Shown here: positions 33,401 to 38,130 of the stretch, piece by piece
How the letters are laid out: each line of letters opens with the position of its first letter
How positions within the stretch are numbered: position 1 is the stretch's first letter
NCBI RefSeq assembly: GCF_000003815.2
Contig: NC_049979.1
Location: forward strand, 32,655,486 to 32,719,485
Direction: 5' to 3'
Source: Branchiostoma floridae
Taxonomy: Eukaryota > Chordata > Leptocardii > Amphioxiformes > Branchiostomatidae
DNA: 64,000 nt
Made by a program: the position numbers and the translations under genes
Notes under the pieces: model-generated
Told to the model about the DNA's origin: nothing
The model's input: the letters and a program-made list of their open reading frames with translations, nothing else
Databases searched by the model: none

Positions 33401-33658
33401 ATTTATTCAGTAGACAAACTCAATGAAGTAGACAAATTCAATATCGTGGCCTAGTATAGCTTAGCGAAATATGAAACCTAGGTAAATTATGCAAACATAC
33501 CTTGCAGACTCTAGAAAGCGGCTTGAATTGATGTCAGTAAGGAAATATGACGACTGCCACATGACCAACAGCACAGTGCAGAGGACAATAAAAAGGCCAA
33601 TGCGGCGATGCAATATAAACCGACAAGCATCACCCAACAGACCAGTTCCTAATTTCAT
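168..33658 (-). CDS. Arylsulfatase B-like sulfatase, complete, nine coding exons
   Basis: The coding exons, in transcript order, are 33501-33658, 33175-33297, 29121-29211, 27904-28090, 27278-27468, 25258-25465, 24336-24576, 1844-2010 and 168-433 (1632 nt, 543 residues). All have AG/GT borders and all phases match. Seen: a basic N-terminus and hydrophobic anchor (about residues 20-34), the metal-binding ADD at 72-74, the formylglycine motif CSPSR at 111-115, KWH at 165-167, H262, DNG at 320-322, GWK at 335-337, and the C-terminal FGPWL. Known: type I sulfatases hydrolyse sulfate esters with a calcium ion and a formylglycine made from this Cys; ARSB acts on GalNAc-4-sulfate in lysosomes and is about 533 residues long. 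Inference: an ARSB/ARSI/ARSJ-group enzyme, catalytically competent. The exact substrate is not decidable here. Odd: a membrane anchor instead of an obvious cleavable signal, and a 22 kb intron holding a CACTA transposon in the opposite orientation. Confidence 0.93.
434..1843. other. Sulfatase intron 8; degenerate MITE, otherwise nothing
   Basis: From about 690 to 1180 the sequence resembles the TTAA MITE family seen elsewhere: a pyrimidine/purine block with GACTGGGTTTTGGGGCCATC, then GTATGATCACCAAATTTGCA and TGACGTCA. Both ends are decayed. The rest is AT-rich and shows no gene. Confidence 0.55.
1844..2010 (-). CDS. Sulfatase exon 8
   Basis: Residues 401-456. Reads [20 protein letters not shown] and later [16 protein letters not shown], the ARSB C-terminal subdomain. 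The first base completes an AGC codon split with exon 7, so the phase holds across the 22 kb intron. Four Cys are present in this exon or nearby, consistent with a disulfide-bonded subdomain. Confidence 0.92.
2311..4451. mobile_element. piggyBac-like TTAA MITE (CCCTCAAACCACC family) carrying a nested MITE
   Basis: TTAA lies at 2307-2310 and 4452-4455. The inverted ends read CCCTCAAACCACCGTATGGG and its complement, extending inward as GGGGTCAAAACTGACCCC. TTAA target sites and CCC termini are typical of piggyBac-class elements. No transposase is present, so it is non-autonomous. Without the 1173-bp insert at 2921-4093 and one TTAA it is about 964 bp. A relative without the insert lies at 56433-57263. 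Confidence 0.88.
2921..4093. mobile_element. TTAA MITE nested inside another TTAA MITE
   Basis: The 1173-bp insert is flanked by TTAA at 2917-2920 and 4094-4097. Inverted ends of about 60-70 bp start GAGTCATTGCAGGAGAAAAC; the right end carries an extra AAAACCAGGC. The paralogous MITE at 56433 lacks the insert and has an uninterrupted TTTAAATATTTG at the equivalent place, which supports TTAA as the target. No coding capacity was seen; the interior is AT-rich with unrelated sequence. Confidence 0.88.
4858..7160 (+). repeat. CACTA left inverted arm
   Basis: Matches the right arm (20885-23086) in inverse orientation over about 2.2 kb with many small indels. Shared anchors include CACAAAGTCTGGCTTCACTT at 7094, GGCATGCTAAT-type segments near 6530, GTTCAAAAGATCTTGTATAA near 6223, and the GCGATACAAAGC block near 5500. 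About 400-500 bases near 5600-6100 have no clear partner on the right, so one arm gained or lost sequence. Confidence 0.8.
4868..5300. repeat. Left subterminal TGTGA motif array of the CACTA element
   Basis: Dense, irregular repeats of AATGTGA / TATGTGAA, first mainly on the plus strand and after about 5165 in both orientations (for example ATCACATTTTTTCACATAAC). In plant En/Spm, subterminal repeats bind the accessory transposition protein; a similar recognition role here is inference. Confidence 0.85.
7600..10770. repeat. Satellite array, about 15 units of 204-233 bp
   Basis: Successive AGCTGTACAAGTTACCCGTA landmarks occur near 7676, 7897, 8122, 8352, 8585, 8810, 9022, 9245, 9449, 9661, 9883, 10104, 10316, 10525 and 10736. 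Each unit also holds TAGACCAGAATC, AAAACAGGACTTGTCAATGT and GGGTAAAGTCTATCAGGCCT. Short open frames across units are by-products of repetition. It lies inside the CACTA element between its left arm and its transposase gene. Confidence 0.95.
10771..11454. other. Spacer between the two satellite arrays
   Basis: Holds no recognisable gene. A 74-codon open frame at 11039-11263 has no family resemblance I can see. GATGCGGCAAGGAGAATGCC near 11382 precedes the second array. Confidence 0.4.
11455..12945. repeat. Satellite array, about 14 units of about 110 bp
   Basis: The GGCGGGAAGRTTCT landmark recurs near 11462, 11563, 11672, 11782, 11892, 12002, 12116, 12226, 12336, 12447, 12557, 12667, 12777 and 12887; most steps are exactly 110 bp. 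Units contain GTAAGGGAGGGAATATGCAG and CTTGTGTCTTTTTGTAAGAA. Two subtypes (TTGTTTGGCGGGAAGGTT and TTTTCTGGCGGGAAGATT) intermix, suggesting local conversion or stepwise amplification. Confidence 0.95.
12946..14078. other. Region upstream of the first recognised transposase exon
   Basis: The N-terminal exon(s) and promoter of the transposase should lie here or further left, because the first recognised exon begins in phase 2. I could not identify them. A palindromic MITE-like segment at about 13603-13825 has ends resembling 21583-21777. Confidence 0.4.
13603..13825. repeat. Decayed copy of the ACGGCG MITE
   Basis: Starts TAGACGGCGACTGGGACCTA and ends GGCGCCGTCCTACTG. It shares the GTGTGACTGTAAGATGACAAAACACA and GTTGAGCGGTCTGTC-type interior with 21583-21777. 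Confidence 0.55.
14079..14446 (+). CDS. Transposase exon (DGMNPFD)
   Basis: Acceptor TTTTTCAG, donor ACG|GTGAGT. Encodes [40 protein letters not shown] and [12 protein letters not shown]. It matches the tnp2 block whose usual form is DGFNPFG followed by a short hydrophobic run ending in PG. Confidence 0.9.
14079..20121 (+). CDS. CACTA transposase (Transposase_21/tnp2-like), eight recognised exons, 5' end not found
   Basis: Exons 14079-14446, 14822-15043, 15469-15782, 15931-16101, 16278-16466, 16908-17105, 17465-17626 and 19363-20121 join in phase into 793 codons plus a stop, with no internal stop. Seen: [20 protein letters not shown] at the start, DGMNPFD (likely first catalytic Asp), [30 protein letters not shown], an SKTVY/DMMH segment, and a DUF4218-like block [19 protein letters not shown] with [10 protein letters not shown]. 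Known: these blocks define the CACTA/EnSpm tnp2-type DDE transposase, which cuts and pastes the element. Exon 4 is acidic and looks like a linker. The C-terminal 252 residues lie in one exon and carry [20 protein letters not shown], resembling the C-terminal region of related transposases. The start codon is unassigned. Confidence 0.88.
14822..15043 (+). CDS. Transposase exon ([16 protein letters not shown])
   Basis: The phase-1 join gives [20 protein letters not shown], then [17 protein letters not shown], with a Cys cluster (CKCGK, CSKCW) that is zinc-ribbon-like. LDF is the likely position of a further catalytic Asp in this family. Confidence 0.92.
15469..15782 (+). CDS. Transposase exon ([16 protein letters not shown])
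   Basis: Encodes [20 protein letters not shown], then [20 protein letters not shown], and ends [18 protein letters not shown]. The order and content match the C(T/K)xEG-KxVY-RRF-DHPxR to PxDxMH path of tnp2-type proteins. Ends in phase 0. Confidence 0.92.
15931..16101 (+). CDS. Transposase exon (acidic linker)
   Basis: Encodes [20 protein letters not shown], then a charged stretch ([16 protein letters not shown]). It is open and in phase with both neighbours and has good splice sites, but no family block is recognised. Confidence 0.75.
16278..16466 (+). CDS. Transposase exon (basic segment)
   Basis: Encodes [20 protein letters not shown], then [20 protein letters not shown] and MKSHDWKQ. 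The ending MKSHDW is the conserved KSHDxxxL block that comes before the dimerisation helices in this family. Confidence 0.88.
16908..17105 (+). CDS. Transposase exon (helical segment)
   Basis: Encodes [20 protein letters not shown], then [20 protein letters not shown], and ends in [10 protein letters not shown]. The FP near the end matches the xxLExxFPPSFFDxMxHL block of the DUF4218 region. Confidence 0.88.
17465..17626 (+). CDS. Transposase exon (DUF4218-like core)
   Basis: Encodes [40 protein letters not shown] and [14 protein letters not shown]. This closely follows the family pattern GPVxxxWMYxxERxxxxLKxxVxNxxxPExSxxExY. It is the most diagnostic exon. Confidence 0.93.
17720..18140. repeat. 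Inverted retroelement-type tails in the transposase intron
   Basis: ACAATAAAAGGTCTTTGATACATTC plus TTGTTGTGACCTGTACTTAG (about 17737-17800) recurs inverted at about 18090-18155 (ATGAAGACCTTTATTGTACA, GTACAGGTCACAACAAG). CATTCATTCATT microrepeats flank both. It looks like two opposed SINE/LINE tails or one foldback insertion. Confidence 0.6.
18277..18362. repeat. Near-perfect hairpin with flanking direct repeats
   Basis: Arms CTCCAAGCAGAGGTTGAGTC and its inverse enclose a short AT core with an inner palindrome (GTATATAGAAATATAC). GCACCAGGCTA occurs directly repeated on both sides (18264-18274 and 18366-18376). It may be a very small foldback element with a target duplication. Confidence 0.7.
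19363..20121 (+). CDS. Transposase terminal exon
   Basis: A single 253-codon open exon ending in TAA at 20119-20121. It opens [16 protein letters not shown], continuing the ESYR of the previous exon, then an acidic/Thr-rich stretch and [20 protein letters not shown]. The last part reads [20 protein letters not shown] and [14 protein letters not shown], like the C-terminal strands of related proteins. Confidence 0.85.
   Translation, partial: VYDFVLYMSLAGFLPEGAVPTTTAEHMALLEAEEDGEPEPTPQTCTEVSGAAQKITLTREQTTQLDDYHIKHTPKYQSLRKQLRAKYLKSPSTTPFSKWSSPRLDSEECAALAGPSPEGTKYLRAKREFGVEYRCKEAETMSGTVVSSYVGVDGQQMGSQVDVGRVNFFFKHSFLGEEFFLANVTWLPTATRDPESGLLRSDLDTVRHQATETSFCKLSSLSHPLVTARDPDDPNALWILNFDNPYTCSPKN
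21583..21777. mobile_element. Small MITE with CCACTAG/ACGGCG ends
   Basis: The inverted ends read CCACTAGACGGCG and CGCCGTCCTAGTGG, and the interior contains GTGTGACTGAAAAGACAACA. Related copies lie at about 13603-13825 (more decayed) and at 18806-18860 (left end only). No clear target duplication was found. Confidence 0.65.
22437..23070. repeat. Right subterminal TCACA motif array of the CACTA element
   Basis: About 630 bp packed with TTTCACATAA, TCACATTTT and their complements, the mirror of 4868-5300 but about 200 bp longer. It contains many local inverted pairs that could form hairpins. Confidence 0.85.
23481..23762 (+). pseudogene. LINE reverse-transcriptase C-terminal remnant
   Basis: Reads [20 protein letters not shown], then a TGA stop at 23606-23608, then [20 protein letters not shown]. 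The LGWxxLxxRR and FxxRTxxxWNxLP pattern is typical of the C-terminal end of CR1/Jockey-type LINE ORF2. It lies just outside the CACTA element in sulfatase intron 7. Confidence 0.75.
24336..24576 (-). CDS. Sulfatase exon 7 (DNG, GWK)
   Basis: Residues 320-400. Opens with [21 protein letters not shown]320 and N321 complete the calcium site and K337 is the conserved sulfate-contacting Lys. It continues [14 protein letters not shown] and GFDVWDSI. Donor AG|GTAAAAG, phase 2, opens the 22 kb intron. Confidence 0.95.
24665..25152. repeat. Degenerate TTAA-family MITE
   Basis: Begins with a G-rich tract and GGGGCTTTTGAGGCC and ends CTCCGGTCTGAGTGGTTTAAT. GACGTCAGAATCAAAATTACGTCA lies inside. It resembles the 40411-41356 family with an altered left end. 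Confidence 0.6.
25258..25465 (-). CDS. Sulfatase exon 6 (FQAVHAP)
   Basis: Residues 251-320. Contains [16 protein letters not shown] with active-site H262, the helix [16 protein letters not shown], and [12 protein letters not shown] leading into the DNG motif. N299 lies in an N-V-T glycosylation sequon. Confidence 0.95.
25814..26689. other. Assembly gap (876 N)
   Basis: Unsequenced run inside sulfatase intron 5. The flanking exons join in phase 0, so no coding exon need be missing. ATA/ATAAT simple sequence begins directly after the gap. Confidence 0.99.
27278..27468 (-). CDS. Sulfatase exon 5
   Basis: Residues 187-250. Reads [13 protein letters not shown] and then [17 protein letters not shown], matching the ARSB segment between KWHLG and the QxxHxP motif. 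It ends in phase 0 at NK; the next exon, beyond the N gap, begins in phase 0 with PMFLYLSFQ. Confidence 0.93.
27904..28090 (-). CDS. Sulfatase exon 4 (KWHLG)
   Basis: Residues 125-187. Contains [15 protein letters not shown], the conserved active-site Lys and His (K165, H167), and ends RRGFDTFYG. The acceptor TTTTTCAG and the donor G|GTAAGT are both strong. Confidence 0.95.
28100..29120. other. Sulfatase intron 3; no feature seen
   Basis: AT-rich, with no open frame resembling a known protein and no clear repeat ends. Confidence 0.5.
29121..29211 (-). CDS. Sulfatase exon 3 (catalytic CSPSR)
   Basis: Residues 95-124. Reads [20 protein letters not shown] followed by R and then [10 protein letters not shown]111 in CxPSR is the residue converted to formylglycine in this family. 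Acceptor AATAG, donor CAG|GTAGGC, ends in phase 0. Confidence 0.96.
29393..29877 (-). other. Unidentified open frames in sulfatase intron 2
   Basis: An ATG at 29877 opens 84 codons ([20 protein letters not shown] onward, rich in Ser/Thr/Ala). A second frame covers 29393-29626 ([16 protein letters not shown]). Base composition is more even than in the surrounding intron. I recognise no family. It could be a remnant of a retroelement ORF or chance. Confidence 0.25.
30113..30570 (+). mobile_element. tRNA-derived SINE
   Basis: Has RNA polymerase III promoter-like boxes: A box TGGCGCAATCGG (30134-30145) and B box AGTTCGAATCC (30178-30188), with a tRNA-like stem GGGGCTAAGCCCC between them. Downstream it reads CACCGATATTGTGTTCTTGG and ACTTTACACGACTTTCTCAC. 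A fragment with the same B-box-and-downstream sequence lies at 48628-48710. The 3' limit is uncertain; CAACAACAACAA at 30577 may belong to the tail. Confidence 0.75.
30762..31572. repeat. TTAA-family MITE copy, decayed ends
   Basis: Same internal order as 40411-41356: ATATTATGATATAG, TGACGTCATCAATTTGATCG, GACCCATGAAAAAGGGTATT, CCGCCATATTATATCCAC, TGACGTCATTAATTAGCATA, and the end CCCCGGTCTGAAAAAGGCTTA. Several TGACGTCA palindromes are kept. Confidence 0.75.
31681..31838 (-). repeat. Duplicated copy of the sulfatase 3' UTR inside intron 2
   Basis: About 158 bases match 1-167 closely: both contain ACGGTGTTATCAATGGT, ATCTTGAAGCATATAC, ATACTTCCCCAATTACAATC and ATAGCGTGTTTTATTTCCCC. Homology stops at TTTCCCCC, one base from where the stop codon TAA lies in the gene. 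The copy then runs straight into the 3' end of a TTAA MITE (CCCCCGGTCTGAATAGTGTTAA, ending about 31896). Inference: a partial duplication or a captured fragment from this gene or a close paralogue. Confidence 0.8.
32302..33102. repeat. TTAA MITE of a related subfamily, with an inverted end fragment
   Basis: TTAA at 32298-32301 is followed by CCCTGTCCAGACTGGGCTTT. Inside are TGACGTCATTAATTC and CATCTTGGATTTTGACC. GACGTCGTTGCGTCGGATTA at 33068 is the inverse of 32605-32625, so the right end is rearranged. It resembles 690-1180. Confidence 0.6.
33175..33297 (-). CDS. Sulfatase exon 2 (metal-binding ADD motif)
   Basis: Residues 54-94. Contains [19 protein letters not shown], the N-terminal sulfatase strand that carries the two calcium-binding aspartates (D73, D74). 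The exon ends at TPNLDR, split phase 2 by the donor AG|GTAAAA. Confidence 0.95.
33501..33658 (-). CDS. Sulfatase exon 1 (N-terminal membrane anchor)
   Basis: Residues 1-53, beginning [10 protein letters not shown] at the ATG at 33658. RR at 18-19 precedes a hydrophobic stretch ([14 protein letters not shown]), so this looks like a type II signal-anchor or an uncleaved signal. The donor AG|GTATG gives phase 2. Just upstream of the ATG on the minus strand, a pyrimidine-rich TTACTTCTCAG could be an acceptor, so a separate 5' UTR exon is possible. Confidence 0.85.
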
Positions 33659-34380
33659 TCTGAGAAGTAAGTCAATAAACAAAACAAAAAAAAATTAGAT
33701 CTGAAATATAGGATGCAGAAACGTACTAGGACATTTTATACGTCTTAAAAGCCTCTTGTGATGAGCTACATAATTCTGAAAATGTAAATTCATTGATGCA
33801 AAACATAATGGTGAATAATGAAGAATAGTGGAATGATTATATGTCATTTTCTTTATCATCTCGATCAGGTGCTTTTTGTGTAGGCAACGTTTGAATTTAG
33901 ATATTATTGTAAAGGTTGTTGAATTTTGAAAAGATGTATACACGACGAGATGACAAAAATGTTTCTTATCTCTCCTGGATAAAGTATAAGTATATTATTT
34001 TCAGCTGTCTTTCTTAAAACCTTAGTACGTATATATGTTATATTTGTATGTATGTCTAACAGGTCACACTAATCCATCTTAATAATATTTCATATTTACT
34101 GTTTGTTTTTATTAATCCACGCATAAGAGTGGTTATTTTGTGTGTTTGCGTGTATGTGTGTGGCCGATATTGATAGAATTAGGATCCTTCTACGTTAAAC
34201 ATACAAAACAGCAAAAGATGACGTATTTGTATTTATGGAATCAGCTATTTTTGCATCCTTTCACTACAAACTGTATTATGCTAAATGTATTTGAGTTGTT
34301 ACTGCATCTATCTATATCTATCTATCTATATCTACCTAAATGAATCTATATTTATCTATGTCTCTCTCTCGGTATATATA

Positions 34381-34456
<76 letters not shown>

Positions 34457-36272
34457 AATATAAATATATATCCATTTGTGTAACTGGCGAAGCATGGATT
34501 ATGCAGATAAATAGATAAATAGATGTATCGGGCTGTAAATGTACACAAATGACTAAAATAACTAGTTATGGTTACGTGACTAACATTATGTTAAAGCAAA
34601 TGATTGTCTTTACTAACCTTGGCTTGAGCCTAGCAAGAGGTCGCAAAGGGAGAAAATGTCACCTTTGCAAGCTGTGTATGCCTTTATTCTATATTCTATA
34701 ACAAAACCGGTTAACAAGACCAATTTTAAAAAGCTGGCCTTGGCGAAAATGGTGTTATCTCGTCGGGTTGCATGAGTGTAATGCAAGATAACGATAATTT
34801 GACCACGCTTGACTTAAAAGGCCTAGATAATCCTGTTTTACACCGCTATTAGGCAACTGAGGGTGGAGCTTTTAGGCGTGCCATAGAAGCTCCTAAACAA
34901 CATATGATCACCAAATCGTTAGGATAAACATAAATCAGAGAAATAACACATGGTTCGAAATGACACTTGCAAATAGGGGAGTCACAAATATTTAAGACAT
35001 TTGATACAAAGTTTACAAAAAATAAAATAAAACACACATACTACTTAAGTTGTAATAAGCAACACCGGGGACGAAAATTAATGCCATTTGGTCGCTATGC
35101 GGCATGAAAGTCAGAGTGGGCCTCTAAACCAGGCCCCTTGTCTGAATAGGGTAAAATCTTCGTTGCATATCTTAACTTTAAGTAAAATACCATTTTACGA
35201 GTTTTCAATGCCAAACATGTGTGTCATTTCTCTGATTTACGTGTTAACCAATAAAAATTCATGGCCATAATGTTAGTCAGATAATTATTGCTAATTTAGT
35301 CGCGAGGTGAACAATTATCGCGATCCTGCAAAACAATAACGCCAACCGACTAGCTATCGACATCTTCGCCACGGTCAGTTTTTTTTTAATACTGTGTTTT
35401 CTAACCTGTTTTCCTAGTTGTACACATGCGCAGTTCTTCAAATTAGGGCATGCACTGTATACGAAGGTGACATTTTCTACATCTGCGACCTCTACAGCTG
35501 CAAAAGGTATGCTTGTAGCCAACGTGAGGAAAGCCAAATGTTTTTAAGCATAATTTTCTCCGATTACTAGCATTTTTGTATGTGCACATTTACTGCTTAT
35601 AATTTGTTTAAACGTGTTTCCTGCTTCACTTGGTGTTGCTTAAATAATGAATTAAATTAATATAGAATATCTGATAAAATAAGAATTGACCAGATACAAG
35701 CACAGGCTATGAAGCTTTTAAATGTACTGGTACATTAACCATATTTAGTATGCAAAGAGATGGTTATTTTACTTTAAAAATACATGTAACAAAACGCAAA
35801 TTGCAGGATGGAATTAATTGCATTTTTGCTGTAATGTAAACTGATATGAACTAAGTGACTCGATATTCATTACCTCTACACACTCTTGTATAACATATGT
35901 CGTGAACAATATTAAGTTAATTGTAAATAACAGTTTAAGTCAATGATGTTTACAAGGTAAACAAATTATATTCCTACTTCAACTAAAAGTACGCTTCACG
36001 TGCACTGTGAAGCTGTGGAATTTTTAAAGAGAGGATAAACCATTAATATCACACATATTCATCATATTCAGACTAGAACTTACAGTACTATAAATACAGA
36101 TTAAGGTGGGTCAGCTTTCATAAAAAAATGTTAATAATTAACTCTTGGTTCTTACCGATAAAACGTAGGATTACGTTGATTTCTAGTTCTACTGTCTGTT
36201 ACTTTAATAAGAATTATACATCAGATTGCAAATATTATTTCCCTACATCTTTGCCAGATACCTTTACAGGCC
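33659..36272. promoter_or_regulatory. Head-to-head intergenic region between sulfatase and sulfotransferase
   Basis: The two start codons point away from each other and are about 2.6 kb apart, so both promoters should lie here. No TATA box or CpG island stands out. It holds a (TA)n microsatellite (34373-34460), a MITE 3' end (about 35040-35155), and an open stretch at 35280-35530 on the minus strand (see findings). The transcription starts cannot be placed from sequence. Confidence 0.45.
34306..34472. repeat. TATC and (TA)n microsatellite
   Basis: CTATCTATATCTATCTATCT is followed by a long alternating TA tract, interrupted by ATGTG and AAATA. The open frames across it (Tyr-Ile-Tyr-Ile runs) are artefacts of the repeat. 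Confidence 0.97.
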
Positions 36273-36408
36273 ATGAAATTTTCCATCGCCTTGCGTGTAG
36301 CTGTTGCTGCCACTGTGATGCTCATAATAATCTACATTACGTGGGAAACCAGAGTTGACAGTTTTATCATGTCTTTACCGGGGAGGCACACTGCCCGGCG
36401 ATTGGGAG
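36273..36408 (+). CDS. Sulfotransferase exon 1 (membrane anchor)
   Basis: Residues 1-45: MKFSIALRVAVAATVMLIII, then YITWETRVDSFIMSLPGRHT. K2 and R8 precede the hydrophobic anchor. The ATG follows GGCC and has no upstream in-frame ATG nearby. The donor G|GTACGT leaves phase 1. Confidence 0.85.
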
Positions 36409-38096
36409 GTACGTTTATGAAGATATTAAAAATGTGTTGACTATGTCTTACCGTTGTTCCCTATTAGATTAATTTAGTATTAATATGATGATTGTTGTCG
36501 CCTCTATTACATAACAGGTCATACTTAAGAAATAGAAACTAAACTTCTACAATATCATCTGAACGTCGCTAACGAAATGTAATGCAACAGGTGTGGGGAA
36601 TCTTTATGATGTTTATATTATCACGTTATGATAGTACTGGAAAATTTCAAGGTAGATAGTATGTTTTAGAATTCATAGCAAATAATTGCGACACATCAGG
36701 ATACAAACACATCTTTAGCACAAGCAATAAGACACAAAATGTCCATCAACCAATACCTACACATAGGTTACGGGGAAGAAGATTCACTCTTTACTTCTGG
36801 ATACTTTAAAAAATTTGAATAGACGTTTCGAAAGGAGTCCACCTTTCTTCATCAGTGAAATGAAAATGAAATTATACAATTTCTAGGAACAAGGAATAAT
36901 TCTTATGTTCTAAATGAACAAAACAGGTAACGGCTAAGGTGTTTTAAAATAAACAACACAGGTAACTATTGAGGTGTTCTAAATAATGTTCTAAATAAAC
37001 ACAGATGTAACTGACAATATTTTATAATGCATTCAAGCAAAGTAAAAATAAACTAACAAGGAATAATATTATAAAATATAACTAGAGTTCGGCGACCTTA
37101 TACCTCCATTAAATGTTTAGAGCTTTTGTTAAGTTCATGCAAATGACTTAGTCATTTACACAATTTATGCGTTGCGATGTTCATCATTGACTAACGTGAA
37201 CATTTCACAAGTGTAAAATTCCAATCATTAGTCATTATGCTGAATTGTTATTTTTGTACATATTATGCAAATCAGTTCCTCATTTGCATATTTGGTATCT
37301 GCTTATGTTTCACCTATCATAACTTACATGTGTTACATTTACTGAAGTTCAGCTATTGAAAACAATAGAATTGTACAATTTCCTCATTAATTATGCAAAT
37401 TAAGTCCTCATTTGCAAATATATGTATACCATTATGAACATCTTTGCCTCAGCTACCTGCATACCAAAAATGATGGCAATCCTGCATTCCTTTCTATAGT
37501 TATCCACTTTGGAGTGTCCTGACTAAAATGCCCCTGCAGTTCCAAAATTAAGTTAGGGGGCTGAATGAAATTTACCCCACTTTTTCATGATATCGAAAGC
37601 TATCTACCACCCAAATATCAAAACTTTATCATGTCCAGTACAAGACATACATTAATAACTGCTATAATAGAATAAGCTAATCAATTATGCAAATGTAATC
37701 TAATTTTGCAAAATTAGTATTTTATCTTGTATGACATTGTCTAAGGTAGCTACATACCAAAAAATCACGAAAATCCATTGTGCCCTTCCTGAGTTATCCA
37801 CTTCAGAAGTTTTTGACAAAAATGCCGCTGCTATCCCCAAACTAGTTGCTAGGGGGCCCAAACTTTAGTCACTTTTTTCTGAGCACAATAGCTATCTAAC
37901 ACCCAAAATTTGGGACCATATCTTGTTCAGAACACAATATAGCAAAACCGGAAGTTGCGCTGCGGTACCAAGGAAAGCCGCTAGGGGGCCCAAAAATCTA
38001 ATCACTTCCAGCTTTTATCACACCTCACCAACACCCCAAGTATGATACTAATCCATCCATCAGTTCATGAGTTATCTTGTTGACAGACAGACAGAC

Positions 38097-38130
<34 letters not shown>

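Noticed and set aside
34285-34548. Tyr/Ile-repeat proteins on both strands
   Set aside because: Direct translation of a TATC/(TA)n microsatellite.
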